NCBI RefSeq assembly: GCF_014203275.1
Contig: NZ_JACHIP010000002.1
Location: 372,001 to 436,000 of the forward strand
DNA length: 64,000 nt
Reading direction: 5' to 3'
From: Granulicella aggregans
GTDB lineage: Bacteria; Acidobacteriota; Terriglobia; Terriglobales; Acidobacteriaceae
The notes below the pieces were generated by a model, which was not told the origin of the DNA, did not search any database, and was given only the letters and a program-made list of their open reading frames with translations. The translations under genes and the position numbers were made by a program. Positions 16,701 to 25,100 of this stretch are shown piece by piece (positions within the stretch are counted from its first letter, which is position 1; each line of letters opens with the position of its first letter).

Positions 16701-17774
16701 GGTCTCATCTTCGGAGAGGATGGCAGTGTCCGATGGAGAAGTCCCCTGGGAGCTGAGGAACTTCATCAGGCGATAGATGTGGACGGAGTCGTTCTCCTGG
16801 AAGGTGCCGAAGTCGATGTGCCACGGAGAGGAACCCTGCGCGCCGCGTGGAAGTTCGCGCTCGAACCATTGCACCGCGGAGCAACTACTGACGCTGCCGC
16901 TGAGTATGCGGGCGATGGGAAACCAGTCGCGGAGATTTGCTGGCGGAGCGGGAGCGCCACCGGGCTGCGGCGCGTCTGGATCGTACAGAGCTTTAAGGTT
17001 TCGCCTCAGCGAAGGTAGGGATCCGGTGAAGGTAGGTCCCAGGATGCGGAGGACGCCGTCGCCGGCGATCGGCTTAGCCTGGGTCTTGTCCGCGTGTGGC
17101 AAGGGGGCGGTCAGTCCCGCGTGCTGGCTCAGCCACAGCAAAGCGTTCCACCACTGCCCCTGATTGATACCCCCGGTGGCCTGTTCCCCGACCACGAGGA
17201 CCACCAGACCTTTGCTGAATGTCTCCGCGCCAGACTGGTTGCGGCGCCGGAAGAGGATCACGCCGGGACAGCTTTCGCGTTGGCTGCCAAGGTCGTCCGC
17301 ATACTGTCGCTCGCCGAGATGAGTCAGGGCAGGCGATGAGTCTGATGACCACGGAATCCATGAGGAGTTGTAGTCGTAGCCCTGGTCCTGGGCGGCCTGT
17401 ACAAGCAGCGCCATCTCGCGGTCGAACATGACACTGAGGTTGGTGTGGCGAGGATCAGGCGTAAGCGCGATGGCATAGCGGACTGTCGATGGGAGCGGCG
17501 GATTCTTTCCGGCGTCGAGACTAAAGAAGCTATCGATGACCGTGGTCGCTGAACCGGCGTTTTCGTCTTCGGGTTCCGTATGCGGCTTACCCCCTTCAGA
17601 GGCGAAATAGGCACTGCAGCCACCAGCGTAGGACACCTTCGGCACCGCCTCCTGGCGCGCCGAAGCTCCGACAACCGTAATACCGGACGGCGCAGCAGAC
17701 GAGGGCGAACCGAAGTGCACCGTCGGGAGGGCGACGGTCACAGCGAAGGCCGCAGCAGAACCTCTCTTGAACAT
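13704..17774 (-). CDS. Giant multi-pass membrane protein of unknown function
   Basis: 1356 residues; I do not recognise a family. An N-terminal signal-like segment is followed by about 700 residues of predicted extracytoplasmic domain. Its alternating segments (RYLILRCTNPLDFLFLTRFF, ARIVTVGSDLLF, EFRGVLSITSYPL) loosely recall a type-1 periplasmic-binding fold. About ten membrane segments follow, beginning LPWIIAALLASALLGYQVWG and ending ATFLAGPLIGVL. Cytoplasmic loops contain an Arg/Leu-rich stretch near LLRTICRLRPIEAG. GGGAG lies 8 nt before the ATG. No catalytic motif was seen. Divergent from the HTH-TOBE gene. Confidence 0.6.
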   Translation of the reverse strand: MFKRGSAAAFAVTVALPTVHFGSPSSAAPSGITVVGASARQEAVPKVSYAGGCSAYFASEGGKPHTEPEDENAGSATTVIDSFFSLDAGKNPPLPSTVRYAIALTPDPRHTNLSVMFDREMALLVQAAQDQGYDYNSSWIPWSSDSSPALTHLGERQYADDLGSQRESCPGVILFRRRNQSGAETFSKGLVVLVVGEQATGGINQGQWWNALLWLSQHAGLTAPLPHADKTQAKPIAGDGVLRILGPTFTGSLPSLRRNLKALYDPDAPQPGGAPAPPANLRDWFPIARILSGSVSSCSAVQWFERELPRGAQGSSPWHIDFGTFQENDSVHIYRLMKFLSSQGTSPSDTAILSEDETAYAAREKTDSPCDFPYAQDNRPIHLVFPRDISALRNAYERQEVFAGSGPGLKERAHPILHGDAPGDTDQSEITDTIASSNGAVAAIDQEAYLYGLVSILRTHHARYLILRCTNPLDFLFLTRFFHRAYPQARIVTVGSDLLFRREIDTTEFRGVLSITSYPLLPRSQHWSRITEDKWDEQNHNHLVFQGDIAEGMYFAARYTLQGANLPSPNSDPQTDQSSDVPLIPAQQAPPECLDMTGPCPALRMYRAFPAPDFSDPFWFHPETTVKNDFATHPPTWISAVGRDGYWPIAVIKRDQIAGVCLEDENNHCSIGSPAKAPPVSTVLDLIEPDPAELAKLPDPKTPTSALVQHYEFKRASTSGQPRILNSRLRISLPLPWIIAALLASALLGYQVWGLIQGGINPADGLFSVFRLSEDPAHGVLLAVGCSLSLMLLFELGGVSFVPPDFSLVSGSRAYIYTVFTTLFVAVVLLIVWFVRRKRRLDGLGLPPAAGSLIRTLGTLAASCTVFFLLFWFCYLSRLDEVNAVPRFYRMVHITDGVSPLLPVLLLTFGFYLWNWQAVAGDLMLARGCPTLPRLRNEHAVEGGWYQIGPFGRTFFSQPAAGDGPNTLEPENNHISQTVGREILRLAHPFCFSNRIIAVPIFFFIATCVCFNWTHNLPLLGLESSCFNIVVDGILILALLFTATEALRLYSTWVMLRKLLLALGRLRLLRTICRLRPIEAGSIWSVSGSVRRVQYDLLRDQLDAANRLILLTDATPEGAGPFTYLQKAAIYGKEFARHIESPVVGEVAWNSHLTPPAPMPVEEPAQILPSLMLRDVLADAVGEVSNVLTQIWCTETESINIEGLGTGGEENPKMIPLSDDPQIRAAEEFVAYHYISFIQNIVARMRTMTLSMIFLFITVCSAISFYPFVPRTEVSVWLILNLVLIGSAVAYVYAGMERDEILSYIASTTPGRLGTDFYVRLATFLAGPLIGVLTTQFPSITDTALQWLQPGLDAIK

Positions 17775-17924
17775 AGCCGACTCCCGATGACCTATTCCGG
17801 AATTGCGCGCAGTATAGCAGTGAGCGCAAACGCCAATTCGTTTCTTGCGCGCCAGTCAGGCGGAGGGAACGCGGCGAACGCCGGGCTTTTGCGAGGAGGG
17901 CACGGCGCTGGTACAGTTGCGTCC

Positions 17925-18347
17925 ATGGCGACCCTGACACCGATGCTTACACCTCGCGAAGCAGCACGGATGCTGGGCATCAGCTATCCGACGATCAAGC
18001 AGTGGATCCTGAACGGTAAACTGCCTACCGTACAGACGCCCGGCGGACACCACCGGATTGCAGAGAGTGCGTTGAAGCCGCTGTTGGCGAAGGACAGTCT
18101 GAAGCCGGAGGCTGAGTCGCGGGCTCGTTTCCGCAGGGTGAGCGGAAGGAACCAGATCTGCGGCAAGGTGCTCAGCGTTCGCGTTGAGGGCCTGCTGGCG
18201 GAGGTCGTGATCGGCGCAGGGGACACTCAGATCACGGCGATCATCACGGCAAGTGCGGTGAGGGAGCTTCGCCTCAAAAAAGGCGACAGCGCGGCGGCGT
18301 TGATCAAGTCGACGGACGTGATGGTGGAGCGGTTGGACGCCGAATAA
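17925..18347 (+). CDS. HTH (excisionase/BldC-like) plus TOBE molybdate-binding-type small regulator
   Basis: 140 residues. The N-terminal helix-turn-helix of the MerR/excisionase type spans about residues 5-52 (LTPREAARMLGISYPTIKQW, VQTPGGHHRI). A C-terminal TOBE/Mop-like domain spans about 68-135 (NQICGKVLSVRVEGLLAEVV, ITAIITASAVRELRLKKGD, AALIKSTDVMVE). The Mop fold usually binds molybdate or tungstate, so this may be an oxyanion-responsive regulator or storage protein. The ATG at 17925 fits the domain edge; the frame extends further upstream but would then overlap the divergent gene. No ModABC is adjacent; a molybdopterin formate dehydrogenase lies 19 kb away. Confidence 0.8.
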   Translation: MATLTPMLTPREAARMLGISYPTIKQWILNGKLPTVQTPGGHHRIAESALKPLLAKDSLKPEAESRARFRRVSGRNQICGKVLSVRVEGLLAEVVIGAGDTQITAIITASAVRELRLKKGDSAAALIKSTDVMVERLDAE

Positions 18348-18398
18348 AACCCAGCATAAGAGGCTGTAACCTCGCTCGGCAGAGCTGCGTCTCACTGA

Positions 18399-18427
18399 TT
18401 GACTACACGTATTGAAACGTATATTTT
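18399..18427 (+). promoter_or_regulatory. Sigma70-like promoter for the TonB-dependent receptor
   Basis: TTGACT (18399-18404), 17-nt spacer, TATTTT (18422-18427). It would give a leader of about 110 nt to the GTG at 18547. Confidence 0.45.
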
Positions 18428-18546
18428 CGTTAGGACGCCCTACAGGCCAGGTTCCTCAGACCAGCGTCGAACGAAAGCTGCCTGTCCGGCCATCTTCCCT
18501 TCCATACCGCTTGCCGCGTGCTGCCGCAATTCCCGGAGATTCCTGC

Positions 18547-21500
18547 GTGAAATCTAGAAATATCTTCCTTGTCGCTCTTTTGCTGGTTATCGTCTCTTCG
18601 TCCGCGTTTGCGCAGATTGCAGCCAGGCTGCAAGGCAGAGTCGTCGATCCTTCAGGAGCGGCAGTGCCGAACGCGCAGGTGACGTTGACCCAGGCCTCGA
18701 CTAATGTAGCGCAGCAGACCGTGAGTTCGTCCTCGGGCGACTACTTGTTCTCGCAGATCACGCCGGGCGAGTATCGGATTGATGTCAACGCGGCTGGATT
18801 CGAACACCTGACCCGCAGTGGAATTACGGCGATGGTTGGGCAGACTGCTGACGTGACGTTGATGCTGACGGTGGGAAGCGACAATCGGACGGTGAGCGTG
18901 ACGGCGGATGCTCCGCTAATGCAGTCGGTGGAGAGCGACATTGAGACTCATATCGCGGGAAGCACGGTTGTGGGCCTGCCGCTGAATAGCCGAAACTTCA
19001 TCAACCTGACGACACTGGCACCTGGTGTGGCACTGCCGCCGGGCACAGTGCTCCCGCGCATCAACGGTGGACGTCCGCGGACCAACGAGTATCTTTACGA
19101 CGGCATCTCCGCGCTGCAGCCTGAGCCGGGGCAGGTTGCGTTCTTCCCCATCGTCGATGACATTGCGGAGTTCACGGTCGAGGCGGACAACGTGCCTGCC
19201 GAGTTTGGCCGGTTAAATGGCGGCGTGGTGAACGTGGCGACACGGGCGGGCGGCAATGAGTTTCATGGGAGCTTGTTTGAGTTCTTCCGCAATGAAGATT
19301 TGAACTCGCGCAACTACTTTGCGACGACCGGAGCGAAGCCGGAGTATCGCCGCAACCTTTATGGCGGGACTCTTGGCGGGCCGGTGCTGCGCAATCATCT
19401 GTTCTTCTTCGGGGACTATCAGGGCATCAAGCAGTTGATCGGAAAACCGGCCACTTCGACCGTGCCAACGCTGCTCGAACGGCAGGGTATCTTCACCGGG
19501 GTGTCGAAGATCTATGACCCAGCGACGACGCAGACGGTGAACGGCAAGTACATCCGGCAGGAGTTTGCGAACGACGTAATTACTACGCCATTCGATCCGG
19601 TTGCGCTCGCGCTGCTGAACCGCTTCCCGGCGCCGACGAAGTCTGGCGCGGCTAACAACTACACGCGCACGGCCAACGATGCCGACCACCAGAACCAGTT
19701 CGACTTCCGCGTGGATGGCGCGTACAAGACGAGGGACCGTGCGTTTGGGCGGTACTCCTACTTCAGTGATGTGGAACTGCCGATTACTTCTCTGCCGGGG
19801 AGCGGTGGGACGGTACTTGGAGGCATCATCGGCACGGGCAACGTCGCCGGGCTGTCGAATGTGCTCGGCCAGCAAGCGGTGTTCGATGAGACGCATACCT
19901 TCAATGCACATCTGCTGAACGATGTTCATGTTGGCTATACGCGGCGCAGCAACAATATCGTTGGGCCGACGCTTGGCGATACGGCATCGTCGGCGCTAAA
20001 CATTCCGGGTATCCCGACGAACGCCGCGTTCAACAATGCGCTCCCGCTGTTCACAATTACTGGCTTCCAGCAGATTGGATCGACCGCGAGCACGTTCTCG
20101 CAGTACCAGACGGGCGTGTGGCAGTTCGAAGAGACTTTGAATTACACGTTCGGCCGGCACTCCATCAAGGGCGGCGCGGACGTACGTTTCTACCAGTTGA
20201 ATGCAGTCGCTCCGCCGAGCCCGACGGGCTCGTTTGCGTTCACCACGACTGGAACGAACACGCAGACTGCGGCAGCGACGACGACTACCGGAGGCAACGC
20301 GCTGGCGAGCTTCCTGCTAGGCCAGGTCGATACTTTCTCGATCGATCTACAGACATCGATCCTGCGCCCACGCGACCACATCCAGGAGTACTTCATTCAG
20401 GACGACTGGCGCGCGACCGACAAGCTGACGCTGAACATCGGAGCACGCTGGACGCTGCATTCGCCTTCGACCGAGAAGAGCAACCAGGGCGCGGTCTTCA
20501 ATCTTGCGACGCAGCAACTGGACTATGCGGGCGTCGATGGCAACTCGAAGAGCGCGCGTGAACTTCACTACGACAACGTCGCACCTCGGCTCGGCTTCAC
20601 CTATCTGCTGACGCCGAAGACCGTAGTGCGTTCGGGATTTGGCATTGTCTTCATCGACCAGTCGGGCATCACGACACCGTTTACGCTGCCGCAGTTCCCG
20701 TTCATCCAGAACGTGCAGCAGAAGACGCAGGACAGCATCAACTCAGCATTCGCGCTTGCGAGCGGACCGACCGTGGCACCGATCTCGTTGAAAGCAGATG
20801 CGGGTCTTGGGCAGAGCGTTTACACGGCGAAGCGCGCCGCTGGATCGGGATACGTGCAGCAATGGAACCTCGCGGTACAGCGGCAGATTACGAATAATCT
20901 ATCGGTCGATATCGCGTATGTCGGATCGCACATCGTGCATGTTGGAATTCCGGATGCAAACCTGAATCAATTGACTGCCGCGCAGCTTGCAGTGGGATTG
21001 ACGAACCCGACAGCACTAACCGGCAAGGTCACCAATCCGTACTACGGACAGATTCCGAACTCGAGTCCGATCGGCACCAAGACCGTTGCAGCGGCTCAGT
21101 TGCTGAAGCCGTATCCCCGCTTCCAGAACGTGGCGACGTATCGCAATAACAGCGGCACAACGAACTACAACGCCCTTGAAGTGAAGGTGGAGCAGCGCGT
21201 CACGCGTGGGCTTTACTTCCTTGCGGCATACACAAAATCCAAGCTGATCGACGATGCTTCTTCGGTGTTCTCGTCGACCGTGCTGTCGTCGCCGAACTCG
21301 AGCAGCCTGATTGCGGCGGACAGCTTCCGGCCCGGACTTGAGCGGGACTCTTCAAATGGCGACATGCCGAACGTTACCTCGCTTGCGGCGACGTATGATC
21401 TGCCAGCGGGACGCGGACACAGCTTTGCATCGCACGGCATCGCGAGCGTGATTGCAGGTGGATGGGCGGTGAATGGGATCGCTTCGATTCAGTCGGGCAT

Positions 21501-21903
21501 GCCGGTGACGGTGACGCAGGCGACCAACAACAATGCCTTCGCCGGCCTCTCGCTGCAGCGCCCGAACATCATCGCGAACTCTTCGCTGAGCCCCGGCCTG
21601 CGGACGCCCGCGCACTACTTCAATACGGCTGCGTTTGCGGCAGCACCCACGTTCACGCTGGGAAATGCGTCGAGAAATCCGGTACGTGGACCGGCGTTTC
21701 GCGATCTCGACATGGCCCTAGTGAAGCACACGAAGGTGATGGAGAAGAACGACGTAGAGTTTCGCGCGGAGTTGTTCAACGTGACGAATACGCCTGCGTT
21801 CTCGCAGCCGAATGGAAGCTTTGGGGCGGCAGCGTTTGGCAGCATTACCACTACGACGACAGAGCAGAGGGTGTTGCAGTTGGCGCTTCGGATTAGCCGG
21901 TAG
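18547..21903 (+). CDS. Oar-like TonB-dependent receptor with carboxypeptidase-regulatory-like N-terminal domain
   Basis: About 1118 residues. The GTG start at 18547 is preceded by GGAG and begins directly at a signal peptide (VKSRNIFLVALLLVIVSSSA); an in-frame ATG at 18412 would add 45 residues of poor signal context. A CarboxypepD_reg-like domain occupies about 25-110 (LQGRVVDPSGAAVPNAQVTL). A plug domain (PLNSRNFINLTTLAPGV, YLYDGISALQPEPG, VPAEFGRLNGGVVNVATRAG) and a beta-barrel follow. This Oar-like architecture is the expanded outer-membrane receptor family of acidobacteria, presumed to import polymers or large ligands; the ligand is unknown. Confidence 0.9.
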   Translation: MKSRNIFLVALLLVIVSSSAFAQIAARLQGRVVDPSGAAVPNAQVTLTQASTNVAQQTVSSSSGDYLFSQITPGEYRIDVNAAGFEHLTRSGITAMVGQTADVTLMLTVGSDNRTVSVTADAPLMQSVESDIETHIAGSTVVGLPLNSRNFINLTTLAPGVALPPGTVLPRINGGRPRTNEYLYDGISALQPEPGQVAFFPIVDDIAEFTVEADNVPAEFGRLNGGVVNVATRAGGNEFHGSLFEFFRNEDLNSRNYFATTGAKPEYRRNLYGGTLGGPVLRNHLFFFGDYQGIKQLIGKPATSTVPTLLERQGIFTGVSKIYDPATTQTVNGKYIRQEFANDVITTPFDPVALALLNRFPAPTKSGAANNYTRTANDADHQNQFDFRVDGAYKTRDRAFGRYSYFSDVELPITSLPGSGGTVLGGIIGTGNVAGLSNVLGQQAVFDETHTFNAHLLNDVHVGYTRRSNNIVGPTLGDTASSALNIPGIPTNAAFNNALPLFTITGFQQIGSTASTFSQYQTGVWQFEETLNYTFGRHSIKGGADVRFYQLNAVAPPSPTGSFAFTTTGTNTQTAAATTTTGGNALASFLLGQVDTFSIDLQTSILRPRDHIQEYFIQDDWRATDKLTLNIGARWTLHSPSTEKSNQGAVFNLATQQLDYAGVDGNSKSARELHYDNVAPRLGFTYLLTPKTVVRSGFGIVFIDQSGITTPFTLPQFPFIQNVQQKTQDSINSAFALASGPTVAPISLKADAGLGQSVYTAKRAAGSGYVQQWNLAVQRQITNNLSVDIAYVGSHIVHVGIPDANLNQLTAAQLAVGLTNPTALTGKVTNPYYGQIPNSSPIGTKTVAAAQLLKPYPRFQNVATYRNNSGTTNYNALEVKVEQRVTRGLYFLAAYTKSKLIDDASSVFSSTVLSSPNSSSLIAADSFRPGLERDSSNGDMPNVTSLAATYDLPAGRGHSFASHGIASVIAGGWAVNGIASIQSGMPVTVTQATNNNAFAGLSLQRPNIIANSSLSPGLRTPAHYFNTAAFAAAPTFTLGNASRNPVRGPAFRDLDMALVKHTKVMEKNDVEFRAELFNVTNTPAFSQPNGSFGAAAFGSITTTTTEQRVLQLALRISR

Positions 21904-21950
21904 GCAAAGCGATTCATTGGCCGAAAGATTCGAGCGGTACTGGCAGGATC

Positions 21951-22020
21951 AGATCCCTCGGGTTCCTTCGACTGCGGCCCTTGCGGTGATACTGCAAGGG
22001 CCTTCGCTCAGGATGACAGG
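21951..22020. repeat. Dispersed palindromic repeat ending in GGATGACAGG
   Basis: An AGATCCCTCG left end and a CTCAGGATGACAGG right end flank a perfect 9-bp hairpin (21976-21984 with 21994-22002). The same end signature occurs at 31163-31218 and, shorter, at 3205-3224. It lies 48 bp after the receptor stop. Confidence 0.6.
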
Positions 22021-22066
22021 TCTGTGGTGATGGGGAGGCTAAAGCGGTTCGCGCTTAGCACGAATT

Positions 22067-22103
22067 CCCATTCATCGCCATGAGACTGCGATGAATGGGG
22101 CAC
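22067..22103. repeat. REP-like palindrome (CCCATTCATCGC type)
   Basis: Perfect 12-bp arms (22067-22078 with 22088-22099) around a 9-nt loop, followed by GGCAC. Second copy of the element at 3147. It also lies just past the last gene of the chemotaxis operon. Confidence 0.65.
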
Positions 22104-22127
22104 ATGGCTTCGTCGTTGCCGTTCGTC

Positions 22128-22622
22128 CTACGCCGCGTCGGGTAGCGTATCGAGCAACACAATTCTGAACGGGCCGAACTGCGAGTTGAAGTTGAGACAG
22201 CTTAGCTGCGGCTCCGGCTGATGGTGATGGAGTTTGTCCGCAGGCTGGGGGAAGACCAGCGGCGTGTTGATGCGCGTGCCCGCCGGCAGCAGGCCTTTGA
22301 GGTTGCCGCCGATGGTGTTGATCAGCTCGCCGATGGCGTCGCGGACGTCTTCGTTGAAGGCCTGCGGTAGTTCAGCGCCGGTCATGCGCTCGGTGAAGGC
22401 GAAGGCGATAGAGGGGCTGCACTCGATGCGGATGCTCCCTTCGGACTCGCCCATGTAGCAGATGGTGGCGCGGATGTCGGCGATCTCGTTGGGATCGAGA
22501 ATCACTAGCTCGGGGGCTGGCGGAACGGGAAAGACTTCGATGTCGGCCAGGACGGTAAAGGCCTGCTGCGCAACCGAGATCTGAACGTCGATGTTTTCGG
22601 GAGTGAGGAGTTCGGCAAGCAT
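22128..22622 (-). CDS. cheX: CheX-like CheY-phosphate phosphatase
   Basis: 164 residues. It carries the E-x-x-N phosphatase motif of the CheC/CheX family within EDVRDAIGELINTIGGNLKG (about residues 90-110), preceded by a beta segment (GSIRIECSPSIAFAFTERMTG). It likely dephosphorylates CheY-P to end the signal; no CheZ is seen. Last gene of the minus-strand operon, starting 9 bp after cheR ends. Downstream lies a REP-like palindrome that could stabilise the mRNA end. Confidence 0.8.
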   Translation of the reverse strand: MLAELLTPENIDVQISVAQQAFTVLADIEVFPVPPAPELVILDPNEIADIRATICYMGESEGSIRIECSPSIAFAFTERMTGAELPQAFNEDVRDAIGELINTIGGNLKGLLPAGTRINTPLVFPQPADKLHHHQPEPQLSCLNFNSQFGPFRIVLLDTLPDAA

Positions 22623-22631
22623 GGGTTTGTC

Positions 22632-23504
22632 CTATCGAACGGCGTAAAAGGTGGAGTGACCGAAGACCTTACGCTCGTACTTGTGATCGACGCTGATGAG
22701 TGTTTCCGCGCAGCCAAGGACGAGCATGCCTCCAGGCAGGATGGTCTTGGCGATGGAGGCGATGATCTGTTCCTTGGTCGTGGCGTCGAAGTAGATGAGC
22801 ACGTTCCGGCAAAGAACAAGGTCGAATTTTCCGAGCGCGGCGAAGCTTCCTCTGAGGTCCAACTTTTGGAAGTGGACCATGTTGCGGACTTCGGGCTTGA
22901 TCTGCCAGTCAAGGCCGACCTTGGTGAAGTACTTCATTAGGAGAAGTATGGGCATGCCGCGGCCAACTTCGAACTGAACATACTTCCCTGTTGCGGCGCG
23001 CTCGACGACCTGTTCGCAGAGGTCGGTGCCGATGATCTCCACCCGGCTGGGATCGATGCGTGCTTCGAGCAGCGTGATGGCGAGGCTGTAGGCCTCCTGC
23101 CCGGTGGAGGACGCGGCCGACCAGATGCGAAGTTTGCGTGAACCGGCAGCGGCGATCAACTCCGGAAGGACGGTCGTCTTCATGACCTCGAAGATGGCTG
23201 TATCGCGGAAGAAGAGCGTCTCGTTGGTCGTCATCGCATCGATGACGCGGGTGGCAAGCGCGGGCGAGCGGCCTGTGGCTACGAGGTCGCAGAGGGCATC
23301 AATGCTTGCGAGACCTTCGCGAATGACGATAGGACGCAGTCGGCTCTCGAAGAGGTACTGCTTGTCGTCGTCGAGGACGATGCCGGACTCGCGATAGATG
23401 TAGGTCTGCAGGAAGGTGTAGTTGCGCGGCGAGATAAGCGGCGCAGCGTTGGCTCCCTGGGAACCAGGGTATTCGAGGCGCGATATGGGGTTTGGATTCG
23501 TCAT
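22632..23504 (-). CDS. cheR: Chemotaxis receptor methyltransferase CheR
   Basis: 290 residues. It transfers methyl groups from S-adenosylmethionine to receptor glutamates. An N-terminal helical domain (NYTFLQTYIYRESGIVLDDD) precedes the methyltransferase domain: NETLFFRD, IWSAASSTGQEAYSLA (SAM-binding loop, with SAASS where many enzymes have SAGCS), IIGTDLCEQVVE, FDLVLCRNVLIYF. The ATG (23502-23504) overlaps the cheB TGA by 4 nt, indicating translational coupling. The open frame continues upstream to 24062, but that part only shadows cheB. Confidence 0.95.
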   Translation of the reverse strand: MTNPNPISRLEYPGSQGANAAPLISPRNYTFLQTYIYRESGIVLDDDKQYLFESRLRPIVIREGLASIDALCDLVATGRSPALATRVIDAMTTNETLFFRDTAIFEVMKTTVLPELIAAAGSRKLRIWSAASSTGQEAYSLAITLLEARIDPSRVEIIGTDLCEQVVERAATGKYVQFEVGRGMPILLLMKYFTKVGLDWQIKPEVRNMVHFQKLDLRGSFAALGKFDLVLCRNVLIYFDATTKEQIIASIAKTILPGGMLVLGCAETLISVDHKYERKVFGHSTFYAVR

Positions 23505-24586
23505 CGGTATCGAATGCTCTTTAGGATCTCGGGAACAATTCTGTCGAGTGGAAGAACGTGGTCCGCGGCCTTGGCAGCGACGACTGCGCCGGGCATGCCC
23601 CAGACGACGCTCGTGGCCTCGTCCTGCGCAAGGATGACAGCACCCTTGGCTTTGAGCGCTTGCACGCCGAGCAGGCCATCCTGCCCCATGCCGGTGAGGA
23701 TTGCGGCGATGGCGCGGCCTCCGAGGACTTCCACGATGGAGCGGAAGAGGACGTCGACGGCGGGGCGGCAGGAGTTCTCCTTGGGGCCTTCGTCGAGCGT
23801 CACGATGAGCTCGCGACCCTGGCGTGCAACACGCATGTGGAAGCCGCCGGGAGCGATGACGGCCTGGCCTGGCATCAGCATCATACCTTCCGTGCCTTCG
23901 ACGACGGGGATGGAGCCGACGCTGTGCAGCCGGTCCGCCAGCATCTGGGTGAACATGGCCGGCATATGCTGCACGAGGACGACGGGCAGAGGAAAGTTCT
24001 TCGGGAACTGGCTCCAGATATCGTAGAGCGCGCTGGGGCCGCCGGTAGAGACGCCGATACAACAGATCTCCGCCGGAGGATGCGAGACAGCGGGTGCGGA
24101 AGAGATGGCATTGGCGCGGGCCACGCTTGCCGCGAGCTTGTTGGAGTTCAACTTCGGAAAGAGTTGTTTGACCTTTGAGAGAAGCTGCACCGCGAGCTGC
24201 TCGTAGGCCGACTCCGTGCCCTGCATAGGCTTGGTGACGTAGTCGCTTGCGCCGTTCATCAGGGCGTCGAGTGTGGTGCTGGTGCCGCGCTCCGTAAGGC
24301 TGCTAAGCATGATGACGCGGATTGCGGGATAGGTCTTCGAGATCGCGCGAAGGGTCTCGAGGCCGTCCATCTCGGGCATCTCTACGTCGAGCGTGACTAC
24401 ATCCGGATTCATCTCGCCGAGCTTGCTCAGGGCGTCGATGCCGTTGCGCGCGGTGCCGGTGAGGACAATCTCAGGGTCGCTCTCGAAGATGCGCGAGACC
24501 ATCCGGCGGATGAGGCTGGAGTCGTCCACGACGAGGACGCGGATCTTGGTCGCCTGTGAGTTGCTGCTTTCTAGAAGCATGGTCAT
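23501..24586 (-). CDS. cheB: Receptor methylesterase CheB
   Basis: 361 residues. A receiver domain (RVLVVDDSSLIRRMV, phosphoacceptor in DVVTLDVEMPEMDG, KPMQG) controls a C-terminal methylesterase. The catalytic Ser lies in CIGVSTGGPSAL, His in LVQHMPAMFT and Asp in GMGQDGLLG. It removes methyl groups from and deamidates receptors to oppose CheR. The linker is ordinary in length. A 76-bp gap separates it from cheY. Confidence 0.96.
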   Translation of the reverse strand: MTMLLESSNSQATKIRVLVVDDSSLIRRMVSRIFESDPEIVLTGTARNGIDALSKLGEMNPDVVTLDVEMPEMDGLETLRAISKTYPAIRVIMLSSLTERGTSTTLDALMNGASDYVTKPMQGTESAYEQLAVQLLSKVKQLFPKLNSNKLAASVARANAISSAPAVSHPPAEICCIGVSTGGPSALYDIWSQFPKNFPLPVVLVQHMPAMFTQMLADRLHSVGSIPVVEGTEGMMLMPGQAVIAPGGFHMRVARQGRELIVTLDEGPKENSCRPAVDVLFRSIVEVLGGRAIAAILTGMGQDGLLGVQALKAKGAVILAQDEATSVVWGMPGAVVAAKAADHVLPLDRIVPEILKSIRYR

Positions 24587-24662
24587 GAAGGCTGCAGTTC
24601 CTTTCTGCCGTTGGCGATTTGGCTGATCCGTGGCGAATTGCGATCTGGGTGCGGAGAGATTT

Positions 24663-25043
24663 TCATTCGTAAGGAACGAGGCCGAGGGTCTGCAGCTTTT
24701 CGAGGACCATGACGTCGGTGAAGGGCTTCATGACATACTCGTTGGCTCCGAGCGCGAGGGCTGATGTGATGAAGTCAATCTGCGTTTCGGTGGTGACCAT
24801 CATGATGGGGATGTCGTCGAAGCGTGGCTGCTCGCGCATCTCGCTCAGCAGCTCGAGACCGTTCATCACGGGCATGTTGTAGTCGACGCAGAGCAGGTCG
24901 AAGTCTCCGTGGTGTTGTTCCAGCACGACCAGGGCCTCCGATCCGTCACCGGCCTGCGCGACCTCGAAGCCATAGCGGACGAGGATGCGCGAGAGCATGG
25001 TGCGGATGGCCCGTGAATCATCGACGACGAGTGCCTTCTTCAT
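24663..25043 (-). CDS. cheY: Chemotaxis response regulator CheY
   Basis: 126 residues, receiver only. DDSRAIR acidic pair, phosphoacceptor in DLLCVDYNMPVMNG, switch Thr in MMVTTE, Lys in YVMKPFT. The ATG at 25043 is preceded by an AAGGGA ribosome site. It sits between mcp and cheB in the operon and is the likely output to a motor or pilus machine. No flagellar or pilus genes are in the window, so the output is not identified. Confidence 0.92.
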   Translation of the reverse strand: MKKALVVDDSRAIRTMLSRILVRYGFEVAQAGDGSEALVVLEQHHGDFDLLCVDYNMPVMNGLELLSEMREQPRFDDIPIMMVTTETQIDFITSALALGANEYVMKPFTDVMVLEKLQTLGLVPYE

Positions 25044-25100
25044 GGCGGTTCCCTTCGGTTGGCGACCCTCCCGCACGGTGCGGGAGGGAGTGTCTGATCG

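Noticed and set aside
15645..17018. 457-codon plus-strand open frame
   Set aside because: Antisense to the giant membrane protein; the translation is Arg/Gly/Glu-rich with no motif, whereas the minus-strand frame has a ribosome site, signal and membrane segments.
23505..24062. N-terminal extension of the cheR frame
   Set aside because: Overlaps cheB in another frame and encodes Arg/His-rich sequence; CheR homology begins at the ATG at 23504.
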